From assembly GCA_020060215.1 (NCBI GenBank), contig JAGVAP010000074.1, positions 62,001-126,000 on the forward strand: DNA of 64,000 nt. Reading direction: 5' to 3'. Below, one piece after another: positions 43,856 to 54,300 of the stretch; position 1 is the first letter of the stretch; every line of letters starts with the position of its first letter. Under the pieces are notes generated by a model, which worked only from the letters and a program-made list of their open reading frames with translations, searched no databases and was not told where the DNA came from. Both the position numbers and the translations under genes were made by a program. Source of the stretch: Deltaproteobacteria bacterium (GTDB lineage Bacteria; Desulfobacterota; DSM-4660; Desulfatiglandales; HGW-15).

Positions 43856-44110
43856 CAACCGGATTTCACCCCTCTGCGCTTCTGAGCCAATCCGGTTTTT
43901 GCCGGGGATCGAGGATCTTGCGGCATCCGATGTGGTTGTCCCGGTGGTACTCCTGACTTGCCATCTCGCCGCCCGTGAGGTAATCTTCTCCATTCCTATT
44001 TGGACGGGTCCTTTCGTCGGGGTGCTTCTCCGTCGCTTCACCGGAATCGCCCGGGCCCCGGCGTTCATCTTTTCGAGGGAGCGTTTCCCGAGCATGGGCA
44101 TGCAATCATC
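43856..44110. other. intergenic region before formate dehydrogenase
   Basis: I see no gene here. A short CCGG-TTTTTG-CCGG hairpin lies near 43893-43906. The downstream ATG has no obvious ribosome binding site, and I found no clear sigma-54 site or metal-responsive element. Confidence 0.35.
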
Positions 44111-47100
44111 ATGGATCTGAGTCGTCGCGAATTTCTCAAGGCTTCGGGTTCTGCGGCCGTGGCGAGCGCCCTCACGGTTCCCGGTCTTGATCCCTGGCCG
44201 ATCGATCCCCTGGACCGGCGCCGGAGGGCCGGGGAGATCAACGAGACCACCACCATCTGCCCCTATTGTGCGGTGGGCTGCGGCATGATCGTTCAGACGG
44301 ACAAGCGAACCGGCACCATCCTCAACACGGAAGGCGACCCCGACCATCCCATCAATGAGGGGGCGCTCTGCGCAAAGGGGGCGGCCGCCTACCAGCTCGC
44401 AGTAAACCCCGACCGGATTACCCGGGTTCTCTACAGGGCCCCCTTCAGCGGCCAATGGGAGGTCAAGACTTGGGATTGGGCCCTGGACAGAATCGCCGCC
44501 AATGTGAAGCACTCCAGGGACGCGAGTTTCGTCGACAGGAACGCGAAAGGCCAGGCGGTCCATCGCACCGAGGGCATTGCGCACATCGGATCGGCCGCCC
44601 TGGATAATGAGGAATGCTGGCTGGTCCAGGGGATGATGCGGGCCCTCGGTCTGGTGTACATCGAACACCAGGCGCGGGTCTGACACAGCGCCACGGTGGC
44701 GGCTCTGGGAGAGTCGTTCGGTCGCGGCGCAATGACCAACCATTGGATCGATCTCAGGAACGCGGACTGCGTCCTCGTCATGGGCTCCAATGCGGCGGCA
44801 AACCACCCCATCTCCTTCAAATGGGTGAGGGAGGCGATGGACCGAGGCGCCACCCTCATCTGTGTGGATCCCCGATTCAATCGCACCGCCTCCCAGGCCG
44901 ACATCTATGCCCGGCTCCGTTCGGGCACGGATGTCGCTTTCCTGGGCGGGATGATCAACCATATCCTGACCAACCGGAAATACCACGAGGAGTACCTCCT
45001 CCAATACACCAACAGTTCTTTCCTGGTGGGTTCCGGGTACGGTTTCAGGGACGGCCTCTTCTCCGGGTACGACCCGGAGAAAAGGTGCTACAACCGGTCC
45101 AACTGGGCCCTGTCCAGAGACGAGAACGGGCTTCCGGTGCGGGATAAGACCCTCCAGGATCCCAAATGCGTTTTCCAGCTCCTCCAGGCGCACTTTTCCA
45201 GGTACACCCCGGAGACGGTCTCCGCCGTCACCGGGACGGCTCCCGAGGACCTTCTCCGCGTCTGGGAGGCGTTCTCCGCCACAGGCGCCCGAAACAAGGC
45301 CGGCACGATCCTCTACGGCATGGGATGGACCCAGCACTCGGTGGGGGTCCAGAACATCCGGGCCATGTGCATCATCCAGTTGCTCCTGGGGAACCTTGGA
45401 AGGCCGGGTGGGGGAGTAAACGCCCTTCGAGGGGAGTCCAATGTCCAGGGATCTACGGATCATGGTCTTCTCTTCGACAACTGGCCGGGGTACCTGAATG
45501 GTCCCGCAGCCTCCATGCAGACCCTTCGGGAGTATGTAGAGAAGGATACGCCGGAGTCCAAGGACCCCCTCTCCGCAAACTGGTGGCGGAATAAACCGAA
45601 GTACGTGGTAAGCCTGTTGAAGGCCCTGTTCGGAGATGCGGCAACACCCGAGAACGACTTCGGCTACGGATGGATGCCCAAAGTCGATGACGGGACCTCC
45701 TGCTCCTGGCTGGACCTCTTCGAGCAGATGGGCCAAGGGAAGTTTACGGGTTTCTTCGCCTGGGGCCAGAACCCGGCCGTGTCGAGCGCCCATGCCGGCA
45801 AGGTGCGCAAGGCCATGGCCGGGCTGAAGTGGCTGGTCACCGTCAACCTCTTCGACAACGAGACCTCTTCCTTTTGGAGGGGACCGGGCATGGACCCCAA
45901 GGAGATCGGGACCGAGGTCTTTCTCCTGCCCTGCGCCGCCTCCATGGAGAAAGAGGGCTCGGTGACCAACTCGGGCCGTTGGATGCAGTGGCGGTACAAG
46001 GCCGCTGAACCTCCAGGAGAGGCGAAATCCGACGGGGATATCCTGGTGGAGCTCTGGAGAAGGATCCGGGCCCTCTACGAGCAAGGCGGCTCATTCCCTG
46101 AGCCGATCCTCCATTTCAGGCTCGATCATGTCCACGCCGGCCGATTCGATCCCCGATCCATGGCCAGATTGATCAACGGGTACTTTGAAAAGGACGCGGT
46201 CATCGCGGGAAAGACCTACCGGAAAGGGACTCTTCTCCCATCCTTCACCCTGCTTCAGGCGGACGGTTCCACATCCTCGGGCAACTGGCTTTACTGCAAC
46301 TCGTACACGGAGGAGGGGAACATGTCGGCGCGCCGCGGCAAGGCCGACCCCACGGGCATGGGGCTGTTTTCCGAGTGGGCGTGGTCCTGGCCGGTGAACC
46401 GCCGCATTCTCTACAACCGCGCCTCCGTGGATCTCAAAGGCCGGCCCTGGTCCGCCGAGAAGGAGATCCTGAGATGGACCGCGGATGAGCGGTGGGCGGG
46501 CGATGTGCCGGACGGCGAGGGGCCTCCCATGTCTCATCAGGCCCAGGGGAGGTATCCTTTCATCATGAAGCCGGACGGGGTGGCGTCCCTTTTTGGACCG
46601 GGCCTGGCGGACGGGCCGTTCCCCGAGCATTACGAGCCCTTTGAGTCCCCGGTGGAAAAGAATCCCTTCTCCAGCCGGGTCAGGAACCCGGTCGCCCGTC
46701 TCTACGGGAGCGATGCGGAGATATCGGCGCCCGGTGACCCGCGCTTCCCTTTGGTGGCCACCACGCACAGGGTCACGGAGCACTGGCAGACCGGAGTGAT
46801 ATCCCGATGGCTGCCGTGGCTTCTCGAGACCCAGCCGGAGCTCTTTGTGGAGATGAGCCAAGAACTGGCCGGTCAGCTGGGCATCAAGAACGGGGAGGAG
46901 TGCACCGTCTCCTCGGCCCGGGGCCGGGTGAACGCCGTGGCCCTCGTGACCTACCGGATGAGGCCCATGCTCATCCATGGACGCACCGTCCATCAAGTGA
47001 GTCTGCCCTGGTGCTATGGCTGGCTTCACCCCAGGGATCGCGGGGACGCAGCCAACCTCCTCACCGCTCCTGTCGGGGATCCCAACACCCGGATACCGGA

Positions 47101-47146
47101 GACCAAGGCCTTTATGGTAAACATCTCCAGGAGGGTGGCACCTTAG
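44111..47146 (+). CDS. fdhA: selenocysteine formate dehydrogenase, catalytic subunit
   Basis: Molybdenum/tungsten formate dehydrogenase of 1011 residues, read through an in-frame UGA at 44681-44683 as selenocysteine (residue 191). The context QARV-U-HSATVAALGESFGR is the canonical FDH active site, with His next to Sec. The Tat signal is SRREFLKASGSAAVASALTV, so the enzyme works in the periplasm. The 4Fe-4S ligands are CPYCAVGCGM plus the Cys in ALCAKG. The pterin-binding C-domain ends with VHQVSLPWCYGWLHPRDRG and NLLTAPVGDPNTRIPETKAF. The two frames before and after the UGA are in the same phase. A hairpin lies right after the UGA. It oxidises formate and passes electrons to the beta subunit. 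Confidence 0.96.
44681..44707 (+). promoter_or_regulatory. Sec UGA codon with SECIS-like hairpin
   Basis: The UGA is followed by CACAG-CGCCA-CGG-TGGCG-G-CTCTG. The inner CGCCA/TGGCG stem is perfect with a CGG loop, and the outer CACAG/CTCTG arms pair with one mismatch and one bulge. This is where bacterial SelB-binding elements lie. Confidence 0.7.
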
Positions 47147-47316
47147 CCGGTGAAAGATGGCGCATGGCTTGGCCCTGGGGGCCTCTTTTCGAAGACGAAG
47201 GGCCGCTCATGGGATGGCGGGAGTACGAAGCTCGGGCGGGCGGAATGTCTCCCCGGCCAACCCCCTTCGGCCTTCCTTTCATACAGCGAAAACGTTCACC
47301 GGAAAGGAGCTTCGCG

Positions 47317-47967
47317 GTGGCGGGCAAATACTTCCTCGTAGACACGACCCGGTGCATTGCGTGCCGCGGCTGCCAGGTGGGCTGCAAAGAGTGGCACAAG
47401 CTGCCCGGCGTCGAGACCCGTCAGTGGGGATCACCCCAGAACCCCCCGGACCTGAATGGTCATACCTACCGCATCGTCCGCTTCAGGGAGTATCCGAAAA
47501 AGAGGGGAGCGATACGCTACTACTTCTCCGATGCCTGCAGGCACTGTCTGGAGCCCCCCTGCCGGGAAGAGGCGGAGAGATACGTCAGGGGCGCCATCGT
47601 CGTCGACCCCACCGGTGCGGTCGTCTACGGCGAGAAGACCAGGGAACTGGGGGAAAACGCCGGGAAGGTGATCGAGGCCTGCCCTTACAATATCCCGCGA
47701 CTGGACGGGACGGGGCGGCTCGTCAAATGCGATATGTGTTACACGCGTATCAGTCAAGGGGACGATCCGATCTGTGTCAAGACCTGCCCCACCGGAGCCA
47801 TCCGCTTCGGGAACAGGTTTTCCATCATGAAGCTCGCGGGCGAACGGATGGCCGTGGCCAGGAGGAAGTTCGGCGAGGAGGTGAGACTCGTCCGCCCGGA
47901 AGAGGTGAGGGTCGTCTATCTGGTTGCAGCAGACCCCGAGAAGTATCACGAATACGCCACATACTGA
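47317..47967 (+). CDS. fdhB: formate dehydrogenase iron-sulfur (beta) subunit
   Basis: Ferredoxin-like electron-transfer subunit of 216 residues with four 4Fe-4S cysteine groups: CIACRGCQVGC, CRHCLEPPC, CPYN with CDMC, and CVKTCPTGAI. The GTG at 47317 is preceded by AAGGAG at 7 bases and gives the typical beginning AGKYFLVDTTRC. An ATG at 47164 in the same frame would add 51 residues that do not resemble the family. There is no C-terminal membrane helix and no cytochrome b subunit gene follows, so a soluble periplasmic heterodimer passing electrons to a cytochrome c is likely. Confidence 0.92.
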   Translation: MAGKYFLVDTTRCIACRGCQVGCKEWHKLPGVETRQWGSPQNPPDLNGHTYRIVRFREYPKKRGAIRYYFSDACRHCLEPPCREEAERYVRGAIVVDPTGAVVYGEKTRELGENAGKVIEACPYNIPRLDGTGRLVKCDMCYTRISQGDDPICVKTCPTGAIRFGNRFSIMKLAGERMAVARRKFGEEVRLVRPEEVRVVYLVAADPEKYHEYATY

Positions 47968-48089
47968 CCGGCCTCCTTGACGGGATGCGTCCGATGTCCC
48001 TGGGAAGGCGCAAAAAGCATGTGGCGGATCCCCGCTGCACCCTGGTTCCCCTCAATTCGGGAGAAGATCCCACAAGGAGGTCAGAACCC

Positions 48090-48566
48090 ATGGTCGACAT
48101 GCTCGTCAAGCTCTATGAGCTTCCGAGTGCGGATCCCCTCATCGATGAGCTCAAGTGCCGGGGGATCGTGATTCGCGCCGCTCTGCCGTACGAAAAGCGT
48201 CAAGTCTGCGAGTGGGTGAGGGGCACGTTCAACGGCGCATGGGAGAGCGAGTGTGACGTCTCTTTCAGCCGTCAGCCTGTCTCCTGCTTCATTGCTGCGG
48301 AAGCGGGGAGACTCATCGGGTTCGCCTGCTATGACAGTACATGCAAAAACTTCTTCGGTCCTTCGGGCGTTGCCGAGGACAGGCGAGGGATGGGGGTGGG
48401 CAAGGCATTGCTGCTCTCCTGCCTCCAGGCGATGAGGGCGAACGGGTTTGCCTATGCCGTCATCGGAGGCGTCGGCCCGCAGGAATTCTATTCCAAGGCG
48501 GTGGGAGCGGTCGCCATCGAGGGATCATCGCCCGGGATATACCGGGATCGGCTGAAAGGAACCTGA
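48090..48566 (+). CDS. GNAT family N-acetyltransferase
   Basis: A 158-residue acetyl-CoA-dependent transferase. The acetyl-CoA pyrophosphate loop is VAEDRRGMGVGKALL (R/Q-x2-G-x-G/A). CFIAAEAGRLIGFACYDST and YAVIGGVGPQEFYSKAVGA supply the other GNAT strands. AAGGAGG lies 9 bases before the ATG, which fixes the start. The substrate is unknown. It lies 122 bases after the formate dehydrogenase beta gene and may be cotranscribed with it. Confidence 0.85.
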   Translation: MVDMLVKLYELPSADPLIDELKCRGIVIRAALPYEKRQVCEWVRGTFNGAWESECDVSFSRQPVSCFIAAEAGRLIGFACYDSTCKNFFGPSGVAEDRRGMGVGKALLLSCLQAMRANGFAYAVIGGVGPQEFYSKAVGAVAIEGSSPGIYRDRLKGT

Positions 48567-48567
48567 C

Positions 48568-48762
48568 GTGAAGATTCTCGTCGTAGGCGCCGGGATGATG
48601 GCGCGGGCCGTCGTTCATGACCTCGTGCGTGCCGAGGACGTGGAGGAGGTCCTCCCTGATGCTGGCCCGCGACGAAGTCCACTCACACGGCGTGGGAACT
48701 CGCCTTCGATCCCGTCCGCTGCCTTGCCGAACTTCCCGGCCGGGGGATCCGACTGCAGGTGA
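48568..48762 (+). pseudogene. remnant of an NAD(P)-binding (saccharopine dehydrogenase-like) gene
   Basis: The first 30 codons from GTG 48568 read KILVVGAGMMARAVVHDLVR, a Rossmann nucleotide-binding start resembling saccharopine dehydrogenase-like enzymes (GxGxxG-type). Similarity is lost after EEVLPD, where the frame shifts to low-complexity sequence and stops. A different frame just downstream reads LAFDPVRCLAELPGRGIRLQ, which may be a further piece. No full-length enzyme is present. It starts one base after the GNAT stop codon, so an intact gene may once have been part of that operon. Nothing recognisable lies between 48763 and 48893. Confidence 0.4.
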
Positions 48763-48893
48763 CGGAACAGCCGGCGCGCTGACCGCGGGTTGCAGATCCC
48801 CCTCGAGAATACCGTAAGCCCCGTATTGACTTTCTCTGCCCGCCTGTCGATCAGTACCTTGTAGAGTCCCCCAAAGAGGATCAGAGTCCCCGT

Positions 48894-49841
48894 ATGAGCG
48901 CACCGATCGCGTCCCCGTCGGGTGTCGAAAGCACGAGCCCCAGGCTGAATGGGTGGCTGCAGCTGCTCCGGCTCCCGAACCTGTTCACGGTTCCAGGTGA
49001 CACCCTGGCGGGGCTCTTCCTGGGTGGGCTGGCCTCGGGTTCCTATCCCCTCCCCTCCCTCTTCCTTCCTGTCGCCATCTCCTTTTCAGGGGTGCTGCTG
49101 TACTGCGCCGGGCTCCTTTACAACGACTACTTCGACCAGGAGACGGACCTTCGAGAGCGACCGTCCCGTCCGATCCCCGGCGGCAGGGTGCCCCCCGGGC
49201 AGGTTCTGAAGGCCGGCCACCTCCTGAACCTCGGGGGAATCGTTCTTGCCTTTGTGGTCGGGGTCTTGCCCGGTATCATCGCAACCATGCTGGCAACCGC
49301 AGCCGCCTTCTACAACCTTTCATTCAAGAGGATCCCCTTGCTCGGCCCCTTGAACATGGGGCTCTGCAGGGGTCTCCTGCTTCTGCTGGGGGCGAGCGTT
49401 CTATCCGCTCCTGTACTCCTCTCTCCACCCGTTCTCTTGAGCGCCGCCTCCCAGACCCTTTTTGTCGCATTCGTCAGCCGCATGGCTGCGCGTGAAACCG
49501 AGAGGTACGGCTCCGGACCGATCCGGTGGATGCCGGGTATCGTCCTGCTCCTGTGGTTCATCGGGATCAGGACGATCGCCTTGCCCGCAGAGTCGAACGG
49601 GCCGCTCTTCATGCTGGTGTCCGGGGCGGCGGCAGGATGGGCGATTCACGCCGGTTACCTCCTGAAACAGGGCCTCGCCCCGGCGGGGATCCAGCGATGT
49701 ATCGGTCGATTTCTACGCGGCCTTTTGTTGATTCAGGCAGCGGTGGTGGCGTTTGGAGGAGGACCGGTGGTGCTTGTCCTTCTGCTTGCAGGGCTTCTGC
49801 CGCTGACCGGCATTTTGGGCAAGAGGTACTACTCGAGCTGA
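48894..49841 (+). CDS. UbiA-type membrane prenyltransferase, EboC-like
   Basis: A 315-residue integral membrane protein with about eight or nine hydrophobic segments. The first Asp-rich motif NDYFDQETD (N-D-x2-D-x3-D) and the later YNLSFKRIPLLGPLNMG fit the UbiA superfamily. The N-terminus WLQLLRLPNLFTVPGDTLAG matches UbiA proteins found in cyanobacterial ebo clusters (EboC), and the next gene resembles another ebo member. Its prenyl acceptor is unknown. The phosphodiesterase starts 36 bases after its stop, so the pair is probably an operon. Confidence 0.8.
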   Translation: MSAPIASPSGVESTSPRLNGWLQLLRLPNLFTVPGDTLAGLFLGGLASGSYPLPSLFLPVAISFSGVLLYCAGLLYNDYFDQETDLRERPSRPIPGGRVPPGQVLKAGHLLNLGGIVLAFVVGVLPGIIATMLATAAAFYNLSFKRIPLLGPLNMGLCRGLLLLLGASVLSAPVLLSPPVLLSAASQTLFVAFVSRMAARETERYGSGPIRWMPGIVLLLWFIGIRTIALPAESNGPLFMLVSGAAAGWAIHAGYLLKQGLAPAGIQRCIGRFLRGLLLIQAAVVAFGGGPVVLVLLLAGLLPLTGILGKRYYSS

Positions 49842-49877
49842 TTGATCGAGGGGAAGGGGAATCCTCATCGCAAGGCC

Positions 49878-51152
49878 ATGAGACGAAGGCTCCTGATCAT
49901 CGCCGTTGCGGGGCTGGACAAAAGGCTCGACCTTGGAGCACCCTACTCCGGCTTTACACAAACACTCTTCCCCGCCCTTACCTGCAGCGTGCAGGCCGGC
50001 TTTCGTACTGCAGCCCCGCCGTCCGCTCATGGGGTGGTGGCCAACGGCTGGTTCTTCCGCTCCCTCGGGAGACCGATGTTCTGGGAGCAGTCCTCCAGGC
50101 TCGTGAAAGGGAAGCGGATCTGGGAGGAGTTCCGCAAGGGCGGCGGGCGCGTGGCCATGCTCTTCTGGCAGCAGAGCATGGGAGAGGAAGCGGACCTGCT
50201 CTTGTCCCCGGCCCCCATACACAAGCACCACGGGGGAATGGTGGAATCCTTCTACAGCAGGCCGGAGCCCCTCTATCGAACGCTGCGCGGCAAGGTAGGC
50301 TCGGAGTTCAGGCTCCGCCACTATTGGGGGCCCATGGCCTCCTGGAGATCCGGGGAATGGATCGCCGGGGCGACGTGCGCGCTGATGCAGGACGAAGAGC
50401 TCGCCCCCGACCTTTGCCTCACCTACCTCCCCACCCTGGACTACGCTCTCCAGAGGTCCGGACCTGAGGACTCCCGTTGCGAATCCGCTTATGAAGCCGT
50501 CCAAGGTCAGCTTTCGAATCTCCTCCGAACCGCGGTCCTCAGCGGGTACGACTACCTGGTCTTTGGGGATTACCGGATCTTTGCCGTAAACGAAGCCGTC
50601 TTTCCCAACCGGGCCTTGCGGAGGAGCGGCCATTTTCGAACCCGGCCGGTGCACCGCCGGACCTATCCCGACTTCCTGTCCAGCCGCGCCTTTGCAGTGG
50701 TCGATCATGAAATCGCCCACGTGCACATCCGGGATCCGGCCGACCGGCCGGCCGTCATGGAGGTGCTGCAGGGACTGAGGGGCGTGGCGGAGGTTCTGGA
50801 TTCGACGGAACTCTCAGCGCTGGGGTTGAACCACCGTCGGAGCGGCGAACTGCTCATCATCTCGGACCAGGGGAAATGGTTCGCCTATCCCTGGTGGGAG
50901 ACGAAGGCCGAGGCGCCTGAATTCGCCCGCCACGTGGACATCCACAACAAACCCGGGTTCGACCCCTGCGAGCTCTTCTTCGGCTGGCCCCCCATGGGCG
51001 TCACTCAGGACACATCGCGCGTCCGGGGCTCCCATGGCCGCACCGGTCCGGGCCGGGAAGTGGCATGGGCAAGCTCCATCCCGTTCCCCCGTCCCGAAAA
51101 CCTGATCGGACTGGCCAAAGAAACCCGCCGCTGGCTGAATCAACACGGTTGA
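49878..51152 (+). CDS. alkaline phosphatase superfamily phosphodiesterase
   Basis: Nucleotide pyrophosphatase/phosphodiesterase-type protein of 424 residues from ATG 49878. FPALTCSVQAGFRTAAPPSA supplies the Thr nucleophile, and HGVVANGWFFRSLGRPMFWE, CLTYLPTLDYALQRSGPEDS and AFAVVDHEIAHVHI fit the metal-binding regions. Sequences such as SGELLIISDQGKWFAYPWWE and DIHNKPGFDPCELFF match phosphodiesterases found in ebo-type clusters. The C-terminal about 45 residues (after FFGWPPMGV) look divergent. It is probably cytoplasmic, as no signal peptide is seen. The substrate is unknown; pairing with a UbiA protein suggests a prenyl- or phospho-linked metabolite. Confidence 0.75.
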   Translation: MRRRLLIIAVAGLDKRLDLGAPYSGFTQTLFPALTCSVQAGFRTAAPPSAHGVVANGWFFRSLGRPMFWEQSSRLVKGKRIWEEFRKGGGRVAMLFWQQSMGEEADLLLSPAPIHKHHGGMVESFYSRPEPLYRTLRGKVGSEFRLRHYWGPMASWRSGEWIAGATCALMQDEELAPDLCLTYLPTLDYALQRSGPEDSRCESAYEAVQGQLSNLLRTAVLSGYDYLVFGDYRIFAVNEAVFPNRALRRSGHFRTRPVHRRTYPDFLSSRAFAVVDHEIAHVHIRDPADRPAVMEVLQGLRGVAEVLDSTELSALGLNHRRSGELLIISDQGKWFAYPWWETKAEAPEFARHVDIHNKPGFDPCELFFGWPPMGVTQDTSRVRGSHGRTGPGREVAWASSIPFPRPENLIGLAKETRRWLNQHG

Positions 51153-51158
51153 GACACC

Positions 51159-51185
51159 GATGGGTTTCGCTTCGCTCCACCCATC
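51159..51185. repeat. GATGGGTTTCGC-type palindromic repeat
   Basis: GATGGGT (51159-51165) and ACCCATC (51179-51185) flank TTCGCTTCGCTCC. This is a copy of the widely scattered 'GATGGGTTTCGC...ACCCATCCTACG' type of intergenic element. Confidence 0.55.
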
Positions 51186-51304
51186 CTACGGCACTGACGG
51201 GCTCGTCCCGCGATCCGTTCTTGCGGGAGGAACGACGTCGGACAAAAGTCCTGCCTCCCGGGCGATCATGGTGGATCCAGTCGACTCGCCGAAACATGGA
51301 GATG

Positions 51305-51340
51305 TTTTTCCAATGGCGGCATCTCCCGCCATCGGAAAAA
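51305..51340. other. long imperfect hairpin between convergent genes
   Basis: TTTTTCC-A-ATGGCGG (51305-51319), a CATCTC loop and CCGCCAT-C-GGAAAAA (51326-51340) form a 15-base-pair structure with one internal mismatch. It lies between convergent genes. The T-run is on the upstream side and the A-run downstream on both strands, so it is not a standard intrinsic terminator. Confidence 0.6.
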
Positions 51341-51371
51341 TAGACCATCTCTGGGGTCCTGAATACCCTCT

Positions 51372-54300
51372 TCAGTATTTCACCTCCACCCTCACACGCC
51401 CCTTCAACCCGCTGATCTCCACGTCTCCGGACTCGGCGTTGAACTTCCGCCGGCCTTCTCCATTGACCTTGACGGACCGGATCGGCGCCTGGTTCGGGTG
51501 CCTGAAGCGGACCAGGATGCGGGGAGCGACCGGGACTTCAAGTTCAGCCGCGATCACGCCCCTGTTCGGGAACGACTCGTATCGAATGGAGACCTCTCCG
51601 AAACAGGTGCGCACATCCTTCGCTTCGAGGACATTCCCATCCTCAAACCACTGCCTCGGGAGCGCCCTCCCGAAATGAAGCAGATCCCCCAAGGTGAACA
51701 CGTACATGTACCGGAGCCACATCACGGCATTGGCCTGGTCGCTCGTCTTGAACTGGGCCGTATTTGAATACCCCAGCGTGGGATGAGGGTGCTCGGTCAT
51801 GCCGTTGATCTCCTCCCGGTAGCAGGAGACCCACGCATTGAGGAACATCCGGATGTAGACCTCAGGCTCGTCACGGATCATGTGCGGCATCAGACCCGCC
51901 AGCAGGTTCGGCTGGATCGAGAAACCTCCTCGGTGGAACCAGTTCGACTCCAGGTCCGGTATCAGGTATCCGAAGGGGGGCTTGAGGTAGAGGTTGTCCT
52001 GGTAATCATCCAGGATCCACTGCGCCTCCACGCTTCGGGCATCGTACAGCCCGGAGATCAGGAGGTAGACGGAGCCTTCCAGGGTCTGGCGAATCCACCC
52101 CTGATCCCTGCCGCGGCGATAGAGCCTGCTCGGAAACTGCGGGACCCAGCGGCCGTTTCGCAACCGCACCAGCGGGGAATGGCCGCGCATGGTCTCGAAC
52201 CCCTTGATCAGGTCCAGCCGATATCGTTCGGCTTCATCTCTGACCCGTTCGGCATCGGCATGTCCCAGCGCTTCCAGGGCCCGGGCCGCCGAATTCGCAC
52301 CCCGCCACGTAAGGCAGTTGGTCGAGAGCCAGTAATGAAAGTCGATCACATCCTCCAGACTCCCCGCGGGCAGGAACCCGTATTCCCAACCCCTGGAGTG
52401 GGGCAACGGAGCCATCGTGTTCCGCCGCTGGCGGAAGATCCAGTCCGCACCGGCAACCACGGAATCCGCCACGCTTCGAAACCACTCCTCGTCCCGCGTA
52501 AGGAGAAAATGCTCGCAGAGGCACCACAGGATCCATCCGTGGTGCTGGTTGTAGGCCCCTTCCTCGAACCCGGCGGCTCCGAAATACATGCCGTCAAAAT
52601 CCGTGAAGTTCCCCGGCTGGGGCGCGGTCCCCTGGTACTTGACCCAGAGGTTGAGCCTCCGCTCCGCCTCATCCCTGAGCCCCCGTTCATCCAGCTCCCG
52701 GATGATCATGCAGGACTCGTTGGCGAAGTTCCCGTAGGTGGATGTGCCGACCGACGTGTTGATCAGGCCGCTGCCGTCGGGCATCTTGAAGTCGGTGATC
52801 TGAACATGGGCAAGATGGGCCTTGTAGACCGCGTCCAGGTGCGGCTCCGGGCTCCTGAGCTGGGCTCCTCTTCTCGCCTCTTTCCGCCAGAACTCGGTCA
52901 CCTCTTTCAGGCAGGTCTCGAATTCCAGACGGTCGATCGCCTCCATCTCCGCCGCTGCATCCAGCCCGATGAAGGGGATCTTCAGGAACAGGTCGCAGGA
53001 TTCACCCGGGTCGAGTCGCTGTCTCATCACCACCCGGTTCCCATCCAGGGACGGCGCCATGGTGGACTCGAAGACACCACGCAGCACCTGCTCCCCTTCA
53101 TAGGGGCTGTAGAGCCGGTTGCCCTCCAGGCTTAGGGGATCCAACCTCCGGTCGGGACCGGGGTCCATGGAGTTCCAGGTCCTCCAGAAGTCCTGGGAGT
53201 ATTCGATGGGGAGCTCCGCCTCGGCCGGTTGGTCCCCTGCATTCCGGAATCGGAATCGGATCAAGGCGACGCACGGGTCGTCCCCTTCGAGCTCGCCGTC
53301 CAGGATGGAGATCAAGAGGGGGACCGAGAGCGATTTCTGTTCCAGCCGGAGCGCATCCTTTCTGCAGTGGATGTTGTAGACGAGGGATGGAGCGGGATCG
53401 TTGAAACGGCAGACCGTGCACCACCGCTCGAGGCGGAAGAGGAATCGCCCGTTGCCCCTGCATTTGTAGCGGGCCGTATCCTTTCCCGGCACGCGCGTCA
53501 CGTTGTTCTTGTGGATGATGAGATCCCCGTTCGCCTCCAGGAAGAAGGACTGGCGGTTGTGTTTGCAGCCCAAGTTGAAGTTGACCGGATGAGGGCGTGG
53601 CTGGCCGAAGGAGGCGGCACGAAAACTCTGCTCCGGCCTCTCTCTCACCGTCTCGTTGATCGTGCGCAGGTCCCTGACCCGATCACGATACATGCCGAAA
53701 TCGGTCGGATCTTGGGCTCGGGAGACAAAGACCCCTTCATCCTCGAACCACACGGGGCCTTCGAGGTCGAGCGCGACGAGGGAGATGGTGAACCTCCTGC
53801 CGTCCAGGAGAAAAGAGACGAGCCCGTCATCGTGGCAGTGACGGTGGTGAGGCGCCATGTGGTTCACACCGACCTCGAAGACCCCTCCCCGTTGGAGTCT
53901 GCGGACCGAGCCCCCCCTTACCGCCACCCCCTTGACCGCACGCAGTCCGGTGATGACCGCATTGTATCCCTCGACCCCGATATCCCTGTAGCGGGTCGCC
54001 CTGCCTGCATCGAGCTGCACCCTGAGCCTGCTCGCCCGGGGCGGGGAAAGGGTATTGACCTCGATCCTCTTCAGCAGATCGACGGCCTTGCTTTCCACCT
54101 TGACCCCCAGGGTCCTTCTGAACCGTACGTTATAGTTCTTCATCTCCGGGAACTCGGAAACGAGCCCTGCAAAAGAGAAGGAGATGCGACCGCCTCCTTC
54201 CCTTTTCGAGCGGGTCCGAGCCTTTCTCCAGGTGGTGTTGAACCAGTCGTCACCCGGGAACCAGCCGAACACGCAAGGGTTCTCCAGGTCTCGAAACTCC

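Noticed and set aside
44681..44683. Stop codon splitting the formate dehydrogenase gene into two
   Set aside because: The context is the known selenocysteine site, both halves are in the same phase, and a hairpin follows. Read as Sec, not as a frameshift or pseudogene.
43814..46084. Minus-strand open frame of 756 codons across the formate dehydrogenase gene
   Set aside because: It is antisense to a gene with clear selenocysteine, Tat and cluster motifs.
48460..48903. Minus-strand open frame of 147 codons
   Set aside because: It covers the end of the GNAT gene and the dehydrogenase remnant on the antisense strand and has no domain or ribosome binding site.
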